Shown: positions 1 to 6,050, counted from the first letter of the stretch. The stretch is 6,080 nt of DNA from Gardnerella vaginalis (GCF_001563665.1 NZ_KQ961876.1:3526-9605); one strand, 5' to 3'. The notes: generated by a model not told the origin, from the sequence alone. Program-made: numbers and translations.

Positions 1-17
1 ATAGCTACACTTTTTTG

Positions 18-45
18 AGTGCACACTATGGATAGTGGGTGCACT
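18..45. repeat. Interrupted palindrome at left edge
   Basis: Two nested inverted arms are visible: AGTGCA (18-23) pairs with TGCACT (40-45), and CACTAT (24-29) pairs with ATAGTG (32-37). The centre is GG and the right arm carries a two-base bulge (GG, 38-39). A T-run follows at 45-49, so it could act as a weak plus-strand terminator for something left of the window. Its right half is also half of the 20-bp direct repeat, so it may equally be a protein-binding or recombination site. The symmetry is seen directly; the role is not known. Confidence 0.5.
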
Positions 46-53
46 TTTTAACG
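34..53 (+). repeat. 20-bp direct repeat, left copy
   Basis: The sequence AGTGGGTGCACTTTTTAACG is repeated perfectly and in the same orientation at 5931-5950. The flanking base differs on both sides of each copy, so the repeat is exactly 20 bp. The two copies bracket the whole five-gene operon together with the recombinase and regulator remnants. They could be attachment-site halves, target or end repeats of a mobile unit, or two copies of a dispersed chromosomal repeat. Confidence 0.8.
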
Positions 54-76
54 ATAGAACAAGGTAATCGTTAAAA
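46..76. repeat. Inverted repeat TTTTAACGAT ... ATCGTTAAAA
   Basis: TTTTAACGAT (46-55) and ATCGTTAAAA (67-76) are perfect 10-bp inverted copies separated by 11 bases. Paired arms with a short spacer look like a two-subunit protein-binding site, such as the core of a recombinase site, but no intact recombinase is in the window. The left arm belongs to a 13-bp direct repeat (46-58 = 6058-6070). The right arm belongs to a 17-bp inverted repeat (67-83 against 6051-6067). Confidence 0.6.
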
Positions 77-112
77 GGTTTAAGATTGGCTTAATAACTT
101 GATTCTTGAGCA

Positions 113-149
113 TAAAAACAGCCTAGAGGGGCTACCACCCACCTAGGCC
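113..149 (-). terminator. Probable rho-independent terminator after recombinase remnant
   Basis: GCCTAG (121-126) pairs with CTAGGC (143-148) around a 16-base GC-rich loop. Read on the minus strand, the hairpin is followed by a TGTTTTTA tract. It lies about 40 bases past the stop of the recombinase remnant on the same strand, which fits a terminator for that gene. The stem is short and the loop large, so the call is moderate. A less convincing TGACTTTT tract follows on the plus strand. Confidence 0.45.
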
Positions 150-190
150 TGACTTTTGTAACATTTCAAACGCTCACAATCTTTTGGCTT

Positions 191-277
191 TTACGATGCC
201 CTTTCAGTATCAACACTAATCTCTGATTTAAAAGTTACGCTGAACCTGTCCTCGTAAACTTTTATTTTCTTAACCGA
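191..277 (-). pseudogene. C-terminal remnant of a serine recombinase
   Basis: Only the last ~28 codons remain. Read on the minus strand they end KKIKVYEDRFSVTFKS-E-ISVDTERAS and stop at 191-193. The pattern of a basic lead-in, 'VYEDRF', then a 'TFKSxI' strand matches the extreme C-terminus of large serine recombinases (resolvase/invertase superfamily) of Firmicutes mobile elements, as I recall that family. In-frame stops appear immediately upstream (278-280), where the sequence changes into the HTH remnant on the opposite strand, so the catalytic domain is absent. The piece is too short to function. The identification rests on a short stretch and is moderate; the downstream hairpin at 113-149 supports this being a real gene end. 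Confidence 0.45.
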
Positions 278-460
278 CTATGGAAACTACTAATAGATAA
301 AAAACATGAACAGGGCTGATTTGCAAAATGCTGCAAAAATAAGCTCATCAACTATTGCAAAACTTAGCAAAGGTGAAAACGTCACCACTGAAGTTTCATC
401 AAAATTTGCGAAGCATTGGACTGTAAACTGGAAGATATCATGGAAAACGTAGAAGAATAA
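272..460 (+). pseudogene. Frameshifted Cro/C1-type (HTH_26-like) small regulator
   Basis: Three reading frames together give a recognisable small XRE-type DNA-binding protein: NRLWKLLIDK (272-301), then NMNRADLQNAAKISSS and TIAKLSKGENVTTEV (to about 395), then KICEALDCKLEDIMENVEE with its stop at 458-460. Joining them needs one base removed from the A-run at 299-304 and one added to the A-run at 401-404, so the two shifts cancel. The family is usually about 65-75 residues and begins a few residues before 'LWKLLID'; that start is missing here and the reading runs into the recombinase remnant. An unshifted ORF from the ATG at 306 gives only 48 residues ending at 452. It is most likely dead. Alternatively, one or both shifts could be sequencing errors in A-runs, but the missing start would remain. 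Confidence 0.7.
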
Positions 461-604
461 GCAATTCACTGTCTACTAATCATTATTAACCAATATTTAC
501 TGGAAAATGCTCATTCAAGCTTAAAAAGACTGGCGTATCAATTATGAAAAGTTGATAAGCCAGTCTTTATTCACCTAAATTACTGTAAATTATCAAGCTA
601 TACT
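461..604. other. Intergenic stretch between regulator remnant and operon end
   Basis: No coding sequence is visible on either strand. Apart from the terminator at 523-569 it is AT-rich and unremarkable. It separates the plus-strand HTH remnant from the convergent minus-strand defence operon. Confidence 0.6.
523..569 (-). terminator. Strong rho-independent terminator of the defence operon
   Basis: Positions 525-541 and 552-568 form a 17-bp stem with a single mismatch (535 against 558) and a 10-base loop. Read on the minus strand the hairpin runs straight into CTTTTTAAG, a proper T-tract. It starts about 36 bases after the stop of the CD-NTase gene, which makes it the natural 3' end of the five-gene operon. 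The near-symmetric A/T tails on both sides mean it could also stop plus-strand transcription coming from the regulator remnant. Confidence 0.85.
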
Positions 605-1390
605 TTATTCTTCTACCATGTATTTTAGAACTTTTTCTAAGCACTTAGCGCTACCACTAATATCAATTTTATCATTGCTTCCTGGAGCGTTCATTTCAGA
701 CAAAAGCCAACTAAGGTAGTGCTCATTATAGAACGCAAGCAAATGTTTCTCATAAGAAAATGTTTCACTCCCACCAGATTCTGTAAATACCCAGTTTTCA
801 ATTGCGTGGTAAGCAAAACTATCAATTACGATTCCTGATAATTTATAACTTTTGAAAAAATTATCTCGTATATACCTCATATGTTTACATGTTGACACGA
901 GCAGACCATTGCTAGTCTTATTTTTGTCACGTATAGCTTCCTGCTCAGCTTTAGGATTAGTTGATAACCATTTTCCACCCATGTTTGAGTCTGGATATAC
1001 AAAGAATCCTGATGTATTCTTAAAAGCTGGTAAACATTCAAATATTATCCCATCAGAAAATGCTATTTTAATTATTTGCCCATCAGCCCTAATATCACTA
1101 TTTGGATATGCTTCTTTTATTGCTGTTTTTACTGCTTGCAATAATCTTGACTGTGAATTACCCGTAAGAGCATTGAATCTATCAAAAATAGCACTTGGTA
1201 AGCAAAGTAAAATATCTATGTCACTTGTACAAATTGCTGTGTTTCGCCCATAAGATCCAACATAAAGACTATGGTCAATTGAACTATTTATCTTCCAGAA
1301 TTCTTCATTTATTGCTGATGTTATTTTGTGATACCGTTTACTTATCTTTTCTCTTTGCTCTACTGATATCACTTCGTTATACCTCTTCAT
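605..1390 (-). CDS. CD-NTase (SMODS-type cyclic nucleotide synthase) of a CBASS-like pair
   Basis: This 261-residue protein shows the polymerase-beta-like nucleotidyltransferase signature of CBASS synthases. GSYGR at 45-49 is the nucleotide-binding GS motif, SDIDI at 56-60 supplies metal-binding Asp57 and Asp59, and FECLPAF at 117-123 places Glu118 in the third carboxylate position. PDSNMGGKW (133-141) and TNPKAE (144-149) fit what I recall of the SMODS branch. Family enzymes make cyclic di- or trinucleotides on phage infection to activate an effector; the product here cannot be predicted. The start ATG lies one base after the SLATT stop, with AAGGAG (1402-1407) inside the SLATT gene, so the two are translationally linked. 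The C-terminus ends soon after 'NAPGS' (235-239) and looks some tens of residues shorter than relatives I recall. No Cap2, Cap3, HORMA or TRIP13 partner is present. Confidence 0.88.
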   Translation of the reverse strand: MKRYNEVISVEQREKISKRYHKITSAINEEFWKINSSIDHSLYVGSYGRNTAICTSDIDILLCLPSAIFDRFNALTGNSQSRLLQAVKTAIKEAYPNSDIRADGQIIKIAFSDGIIFECLPAFKNTSGFFVYPDSNMGGKWLSTNPKAEQEAIRDKNKTSNGLLVSTCKHMRYIRDNFFKSYKLSGIVIDSFAYHAIENWVFTESGGSETFSYEKHLLAFYNEHYLSWLLSEMNAPGSNDKIDISGSAKCLEKVLKYMVEE

Positions 1391-1391
1391 A

Positions 1392-1958
1392 TTACAACTG
1401 ACTCCTTTTTAGAGATTTTGGTAAATTTGCATCAATTTCCGCGTCAGAGAACTCGTTATCCCTTTTGATATTCAAGGATATTGACGCTTTTTTCACTGCC
1501 TTATCTGTCGTTTGTGGTGCCTCACTATATATCTTTGACAACTCTTTTATAATCTGCTCATAAGTTTCTGTAAGCTCAGTTGCACTTCTTGATCTTTGTT
1601 TTATTTTAAGTAGCAAAATTCTGAGACGCTCTCTGATTGCCAACAAATCATTTCCTGATTTCTTATGACTTATGATACTTGTTTGAGTATTAAATGACTG
1701 AAATAAAATGCTGATTATTGTGCTGATACACGATAATATAGTTGCAAATATTTTAACCGATAACCCATCAGTAAATATTAAAGATACTAATCCAGCTGAA
1801 GTTAAAGATGTGCAAACTACACGGACTATTTCCAGTATGCGATATTTAGTAACTAATATATCAGCTTGTTTTTCTTGTATTTTATGAGACCAAACTACAC
1901 TCATATATGAATGCCGAACATTATCTTCAAGTATTAAATACTCATCTAAGCCACTCAT
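1392..1958 (-). CDS. SLATT-domain two-transmembrane protein, putative CBASS effector
   Basis: The 188-residue protein has two predicted membrane segments, about residues 44-62 and 67-87, joined by a short turn (TDGLS). They are followed by a basic, helical cytoplasmic part: HKKSGNDLLAIRERLRILLLKIKQR at about 98-122 is described here by position because of its length, and YEQIIKELSKIYSEAP lies at 133-148. An N-terminal W..KI..KQAD stretch (23-33), two TM helices and a C-terminal coiled region with 'Y..AP.T...A' are the hallmarks of SLATT_5-type proteins, which family analyses predict to be membrane-perturbing effectors paired with SMODS synthases. Here it lies one base before such a synthase. 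The likely role is nucleotide-triggered inner-membrane disruption and abortive infection, by inference. The start is supported by TAGGAT (1965-1970) seven bases upstream of the ATG. A separate promoter in the 28-base gap before it is not convincing. Confidence 0.82.
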   Translation of the reverse strand: MSGLDEYLILEDNVRHSYMSVVWSHKIQEKQADILVTKYRILEIVRVVCTSLTSAGLVSLIFTDGLSVKIFATILSCISTIISILFQSFNTQTSIISHKKSGNDLLAIRERLRILLLKIKQRSRSATELTETYEQIIKELSKIYSEAPQTTDKAVKKASISLNIKRDNEFSDAEIDANLPKSLKRSQL

Positions 1959-1986
1959 CTTTATATCCTACTCTATTCTAATATGT

Positions 1987-2958
1987 TCAATTTAAGTTCC
2001 GTAAACATTCTGAAATTGATTTGGCAACATACCAAAACATAACTGGTGGAATTGCATTCCCTAAGGCTCTATATTGATCACTATCGCTTCCAGTTAAAAT
2101 AAAATTCTCAGGGAAAGACTGTATTCTTGCCACCTCGCGTGGAGTAAACCTTCTATATTTGCCATTTTCAAAAAGCACTGGGTCTGTACTATTTAAAGAT
2201 ACTTTTGCCAAATGAGCCCCTACAGTATTACAAGGCTTAGATATATCCTGTGCTCTTCCTTTATTCATTGATTTTTTACTTTTCAGCATGCCTGCAACAG
2301 CCTTGTCACTAAAATAATATTTCTCGGGAACATTTTCATCTATACATTTTAATAATGGAATATAATCATTCTCATTTTTAATCATCGCATTGGGAAATGA
2401 AAAATTCACATTTAAATCCTTACGAAATCCCACAATAATAACTCTTTCCCTTTTTTGCGGAACCCCAAATTCCACAGCTTTTAACACCGTGTATGTAACG
2501 TTATATCCACTATCTTCAAATTGCTTAATTATCAAAGGAAATGCGGCATGATTATTTGCAGTAATAATCCCTTTTACATTTTCTGCAATAAAACATTTAG
2601 GCTGTTTATCTTTCAATACACGACACATTTCAAAGAATAATTTTCCTTTATCATCCTTAATGCCTAACCGCCTAGGATTCTGAGCAACGATAGAGAACGA
2701 TTGGCAAGGAAATCCACCTGTCAGAATATCGAAATCTGGTATTTTGCTAGGATCAACCTCCCTAATATCCCTTTCATCTGGCTTAATCGCAAAATTCGTC
2801 TCAAATATACGGCATGCGCTTTTTTCAATATCATTTGCATAAACTATTTCCATATCATTAGAAGGATAATAGTTACCTAAATAATTAAAATTGCCAAGAA
2901 TTCCTATATCTGTTCCACCGCATCCACAAAATAAAGAAGCAACTTTTAATTTGTCCAC
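1987..2958 (-). CDS. DNA (cytosine-5-)-methyltransferase, second enzyme of the R-M system
   Basis: This 323-residue enzyme, a normal length, carries the ordered C5-methyltransferase motifs: motif I SLFCGCGGTDIG (8-19) for AdoMet, motif IV GGFPCQSFS (81-89) with catalytic Cys85, motif VI ENV (126-128), motif VIII QKRERV (168-173), motif IX PREVARIQSFPENF (273-286) and motif X GNAIPP (300-305). The target-recognition region lies between about 178 and 270 and is unlike that of the neighbouring methyltransferase, so the two probably methylate different sequences or opposite strands of one site. It starts with GTG, overlapping the endonuclease gene by 13 bases, which ties its expression to the nuclease. 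It probably protects host DNA together with the first methyltransferase. The exact target cannot be read from the sequence. Confidence 0.95.
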   Translation of the reverse strand: MDKLKVASLFCGCGGTDIGILGNFNYLGNYYPSNDMEIVYANDIEKSACRIFETNFAIKPDERDIREVDPSKIPDFDILTGGFPCQSFSIVAQNPRRLGIKDDKGKLFFEMCRVLKDKQPKCFIAENVKGIITANNHAAFPLIIKQFEDSGYNVTYTVLKAVEFGVPQKRERVIIVGFRKDLNVNFSFPNAMIKNENDYIPLLKCIDENVPEKYYFSDKAVAGMLKSKKSMNKGRAQDISKPCNTVGAHLAKVSLNSTDPVLFENGKYRRFTPREVARIQSFPENFILTGSDSDQYRALGNAIPPVMFWYVAKSISECLRNLN

Positions 2959-4361
2959 GCTAACAACTCCTCATACTGACCAGCTTGTTCCTTAAATGTA
3001 ACTTCCATTCCATCTCTTGGTGATATGTCAATTAAATCTTTCTTGAACAAATAAACTGGATTACGCATAATAAATAACTTAATATTCTTCTTACTTACCA
3101 TGAGACGATATATCCAATATAGTTCTTTATAACTTTTAGCCGCTTGCCATTCATTAGGTGTCAAATGTATCCTATTAAACATAATTGGTTTAGAGCTTAT
3201 GGTAGTTTTCACTTCGATATTTCTTAATGTATCGTCTAACTCTCTTGAGCTGATATCATATCCCACACCAAGCTCAGTTGGTATTTTTTTAACAAGATGT
3301 ACCAAATCTTCACGGCCGCCAATCTTTAGACGTTCACATTCATGGCCGTGAACTAAGCTTTCTCCAATGTCACCTATGTCTTTTGTTTTCAACACTTCAA
3401 GACTGGCTAACCTATCAAAATAAGCTTTGAATTTTTGAACCTGCTTATTTATTAATTCCGTACCGTCTGTGGTTATATATGCTGTAATATCTGTGCTAAA
3501 ATCAGTGTCTTTGCTTTCTTTATTTACATATTCAAACCAGTCGCATCGATGACTATTTATCTCCGCAAGCGTTCCGTTTTTAACTTGAATCATAGAATCA
3601 TATCCATCAAACCATTCTTTAGAATTAATAAATTTAAGGATAGATTCGTTCTCATTATGGTTCAAGAAGAACTCTTTATTATTGTAGGAAGTTAAGAGAT
3701 TCGCTAACTGCATATAATCTAAAATATCTCCAGCATACCTTACAATATCACCTTTCGCATCATAATCTATATTCTTTTTTCGGTTTTCTTCAATCCGATC
3801 CCAAACCGTACAAACATCTTCATTGTCTCTAGTACAACGTAAATCGTTAAATATGCAGTAACATGCTTCAGCTTTTGTAATACCGCATCGCTTATTCGTA
3901 CTCTTTTCTGCTTGATCAAGTAGTTTTAATAAATATTGAGCAGGCTTAAAATGTATCCCTTGTTTAATTTGCTCTTGAATTCTATCTGCTTTTATATGCC
4001 CACCTGGGTATTGAAAGTAGAAAATAAACTGCTTAAAAAATTGAACAAGATCATTATTTATAGCTAGCTCTTTTGCTCTCAACATGGCATGATTTATTTT
4101 ACAGTCGTCTTCATAAAATAACCCAAACAGAGATGATATTTCAGTTCTCCAGTTATTGATTGTCTTTAGTGTACTTGTTGAATTTCCAGGAAAACATCTG
4201 ATAGAATCGTTAAGTATGGTGTTGAATTTCTCTCGCGGAGCGTCACCAATTTTACTGATTTCTGTTGCCATATATATCAATACGTTCTCTACATTATTCT
4301 TAAATCTAGGGCGGCAATGATGAAGTCTGAATTCATATTCTGGTGGTATTTTATAAATCAT
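2946..4361 (-). CDS. Restriction endonuclease with C-terminal DUF3883-type PD-(D/E)XK nuclease domain
   Basis: In this 471-residue protein the C-terminal part (about 325-425) matches the DUF3883 pattern: IGDIGESLV (329-337) with Glu334, GYDISSRE (367-374) with Asp369, IEVKTT (382-387) with Glu383 and Lys385, then LTPNEWQAA (400-408) and YWIYRL (415-420). This gives an E-D-ExK active site of the PD-(D/E)XK fold. Residues 1-310 match nothing I recognise; they are mostly helical and charged and may hold target recognition. Position between two cytosine methyltransferases, with overlaps of 4 bases (ATGA) and 13 bases, makes it the cognate type II-like nuclease. The ATG is preceded by GGAGAAG (4367-4373). 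Being second, after a methyltransferase, fits the need for protection before cutting. Family assignment of the nuclease domain is good; its role as the sole restriction subunit is inferred. Confidence 0.82.
   Translation of the reverse strand: MIYKIPPEYEFRLHHCRPRFKNNVENVLIYMATEISKIGDAPREKFNTILNDSIRCFPGNSTSTLKTINNWRTEISSLFGLFYEDDCKINHAMLRAKELAINNDLVQFFKQFIFYFQYPGGHIKADRIQEQIKQGIHFKPAQYLLKLLDQAEKSTNKRCGITKAEACYCIFNDLRCTRDNEDVCTVWDRIEENRKKNIDYDAKGDIVRYAGDILDYMQLANLLTSYNNKEFFLNHNENESILKFINSKEWFDGYDSMIQVKNGTLAEINSHRCDWFEYVNKESKDTDFSTDITAYITTDGTELINKQVQKFKAYFDRLASLEVLKTKDIGDIGESLVHGHECERLKIGGREDLVHLVKKIPTELGVGYDISSRELDDTLRNIEVKTTISSKPIMFNRIHLTPNEWQAAKSYKELYWIYRLMVSKKNIKLFIMRNPVYLFKKDLIDISPRDGMEVTFKEQAGQYEELLAWTN
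2967..2972 (-). promoter_or_regulatory. Ribosome binding site fixing the GTG start of the second methyltransferase
   Basis: GAGGAG lies eight bases upstream of GTG at 2956-2958, inside the end of the endonuclease gene. No closer ATG competes, and motif I begins at residue 8, so the GTG start gives the usual short N-terminus for this enzyme family. Confidence 0.7.
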
Positions 4362-5587
4362 AATTTCTTCTCCAAAAGCTTAATTATTTGCTTAGCAATT
4401 GCCTCTGCCATTAGAGGAGGCACTGCATTACCAACTTGACGAAATTGCTGTGTCTTACTGCCGAGAAATATAAAATCATCCGGGAATGACTGTATTCTCG
4501 CACATTCTCGCACTGTAGGCACACGATTATATTTATAGTGAAAATGATGCCTGTGCCCTGTATCAATTGTTGGTGCGGGCTTATTATCTGGAAACCTAGT
4601 CCAGGCGACATGGAAATTTCGAGAGTTTTTTAATTCTTCTGGCAAATCCTTATAATTACCACCTGCTGGAACAAGCGATATTATGTGCTTTACCTTTTCG
4701 GAATGCTTTGCGGCAACGTGATTATACACGTATTTCGATTTTAGCCTCATTAACTTTTGATAATCGTTTTGAGCCTCTGTTTCATACATCATTTTTTCTG
4801 AACCAAAGGATGTTTCAAGTGGAGGAAGATCAGATAATGCCATCTCACAAGAAATATATTTTTTATTTTCTATAGGGTATTCAAATTTTCCTTCTCTATA
4901 CCCGACAAAAAAAACTCTCTTTCGCATCTGTGGAACACCATAATCAGCCGCACAAAGTATTTTATATTGGATTTCATACCCCATATCTGAAAATTTTTTT
5001 ATTATATTGTCTTTAATCTTGCCACCAAAAAGACCCACAAGACCAGGAACATTTTCTATCACAAATGCTTTAGGTCGAATTTCATCTACTAACCTAATGT
5101 ATGACAGATAAAGCTTATTCCTAGGATCATCAATTTTCCGAAGACCAGATAAAGACATACCCTGACATGGAGGACCTCCAATAATAACATCAATACCTTT
5201 ATTGCCAATAATTGGTTTTATATCCTCTTTATATGAAATCTGCGTTATGTCACCACATATGGATTTAGCATTTTTATGATTCAACTCAAAAGTCTCTAAA
5301 GCCTTTACATCAGTATCAATCCCCAAGATGACGTTGCAGCCTGCCTTTTCAAAACCTAAAGACAATCCGCCTGCTCCACAAAACAAATCAATTACATTTG
5401 GCTTTAATTGTTTTTTATTACTATTTTTCAATCTTTCATCCGCAGGCTTTATAGCACTATCAGGAATTGCCCAATTTTCGCCTAATTTAAAAACTCCAGG
5501 GATTCTGCCTTCTGAGCATAAAATCTGCACTCTTCTCTGTGATAAATGCCAAATTGTAGCTGCTTGACTTGCTGTAATAAATCCCAT
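4358..5587 (-). CDS. DNA (cytosine-5-)-methyltransferase with N-terminal MerR/excisionase-type HTH domain
   Basis: Residues 3-50 form a complete excisionase-like helix-turn-helix: ITASQAATIWHLSQRRVQIL, CSEGRIPG, then a wing ending ENWAIP..AIKPAD. Small stand-alone proteins of this style are common in Firmicutes; here it is fused to a methyltransferase. The enzyme part has motif I VIDLFCGAGG (65-74), motif IV GGPPCQGMS (137-145) with catalytic Cys141, motif VI ENV (178-180), motif VIII QMRKRV (220-225), a target-recognition region at about 230-330, motif IX TVRECARIQSFPDDF (358-372) and motif X GNAVPP (386-391). At 409 residues it is longer than usual because of the HTH extension. It is first in the operon, with GAGGTG (5593-5598) five bases before the ATG. 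The HTH may repress the operon's own promoter, as N-terminal HTH extensions do in enzymes such as M.SsoII; that is inference here. Its stop overlaps the nuclease start by four bases. Confidence 0.95.
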   Translation of the reverse strand: MGFITASQAATIWHLSQRRVQILCSEGRIPGVFKLGENWAIPDSAIKPADERLKNSNKKQLKPNVIDLFCGAGGLSLGFEKAGCNVILGIDTDVKALETFELNHKNAKSICGDITQISYKEDIKPIIGNKGIDVIIGGPPCQGMSLSGLRKIDDPRNKLYLSYIRLVDEIRPKAFVIENVPGLVGLFGGKIKDNIIKKFSDMGYEIQYKILCAADYGVPQMRKRVFFVGYREGKFEYPIENKKYISCEMALSDLPPLETSFGSEKMMYETEAQNDYQKLMRLKSKYVYNHVAAKHSEKVKHIISLVPAGGNYKDLPEELKNSRNFHVAWTRFPDNKPAPTIDTGHRHHFHYKYNRVPTVRECARIQSFPDDFIFLGSKTQQFRQVGNAVPPLMAEAIAKQIIKLLEKKL

Positions 5588-5601
5588 CTAATCACCTCAG
5601 C

Positions 5602-5611
5602 ATTTATAAAT
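5602..5611. promoter_or_regulatory. Perfect 10-bp palindrome in the operon leader, possible operator
   Basis: ATTTATAAAT lies between the predicted transcription start and the ribosome binding site of the first methyltransferase. A protein bound here would block the promoter or early transcription. The HTH of the methyltransferase is the obvious candidate ligand, but an AT-only 10-bp palindrome can also occur by chance in such AT-rich sequence. Confidence 0.3.
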
Positions 5612-5620
5612 TAGATTATT

Positions 5621-5649
5621 ATTATATTCCACGGGACGAATAAAAGCAA
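5621..5649 (-). promoter_or_regulatory. Sigma-70/sigma-A promoter of the defence operon
   Basis: Read on the minus strand, TTGCTT (-35, 5644-5649) and a perfect TATAAT (-10, 5621-5626) are separated by 17 bases. The predicted start near 5614 gives a leader of about 27 bases before the methyltransferase ATG. It is the only convincing promoter in front of the five genes. The spacer contains the partly symmetric TTCGTCCCGTGGAA (5626-5639 region), where a repressor could also bind. Confidence 0.7.
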
Positions 5650-5701
5650 TAAGCATTTTATTACTATGAGTCAAAAGAGCACGCCCTTGCCTAAATAGCA
5701 C

Positions 5702-5732
5702 ACACCCCTAAAGCAAAAAAGACACCCCTAAA
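5702..5732. repeat. Two 11-bp direct repeats with 20-base period, plus a degenerate third
   Basis: ACACCCCTAAA occurs at 5702-5712 and 5722-5732. A weaker version, ACGCCC followed by CCTAAA, lies at 5681-5695. On the minus strand each reads (TTT)AGGGGTGT, and one is followed by a T-rich run, recalling the GGGTGCACTTTTT core of the 20-bp repeat. They lie about 30-60 bases upstream of the -35 box. Possible readings are iterated protein-binding sites for a regulator or subterminal repeats of a mobile element; neither is proved. Confidence 0.55.
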
Positions 5733-5930
5733 AATAAAAAATCCAGCGTCAATTCACTCCGGACTTGCATTCACGTTCTTCCGTTTCGCAAGCCTACAAT
5801 AAGACCTTATTTACAGTGTTATTCTAAGCAACAGCCGCCAAACTTTGTATCATTTTGAGAAATTCATCCTTCATCATACTATGCATGAATCGTGCTTAAT
5901 TAACATTCCCCACTCACAAGCTGGGTGCAA

Positions 5931-5950
5931 AGTGGGTGCACTTTTTAACG
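5931..5950 (+). repeat. 20-bp direct repeat, right copy
   Basis: This copy is identical to 34-53. Just upstream, GGGTGCA also occurs at 5923-5929, giving two tandem GGGTGCA motifs 11 bases apart (5923 and 5934). The end of the repeat merges into the palindrome TTAACGTTAA (5945-5954). The distance between the left and right copies is about 5.9 kb. Confidence 0.8.
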
Positions 5951-6050
5951 TTAACATCCTGTGCACTCGACCCTAGAGCGTTGATATGTTCCCTCAAACA
6001 GCAAAATCGCACTCAAAAATCGCAAGAACCCAGCTTAAAGCCTCTTCGCA

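Noticed and set aside
1..90. Integron attC site suggested by the inverted repeats
   Set aside because: The core GTTRRRY and RYYYAAC boxes do not fit the repeats, and the operon has its own promoter and lies in a five-gene set unlike a cassette.
852..1253. Long plus-strand open frame of 133 codons opposite the CD-NTase
   Set aside because: Antisense shadow of a gene with clear catalytic motifs; no family features and no ribosome binding site evident.
1959..1995. Possible internal promoter (TAGAAT-like -10) before the SLATT gene
   Set aside because: No acceptable -35 at 16-18 bases; the hexamer alone is expected by chance in sequence this AT-rich.
5328..5567. Plus-strand open frame of 79 codons opposite the HTH end of the first methyltransferase
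   Set aside because: Antisense shadow with no recognisable features; the minus-strand frame carries the HTH and motif I.
5681..5732. CRISPR-like array
   Set aside because: Repeats are only 11 bp with 9-base spacers, two to three copies, and there are no cas genes in the window.
5764..5792. Hairpin CTTGC ... GCAAG as a terminator
   Set aside because: Only a 5-bp stem with a 19-base loop and no T-tract on either strand.
5824..5886. A 20-residue minus-strand ORF (begins MHSMMKDEFLKM, ends AAVA)
   Set aside because: No ribosome binding site, no recognised match and very short; it could be the tail of a lost gene but cannot be supported as a gene.
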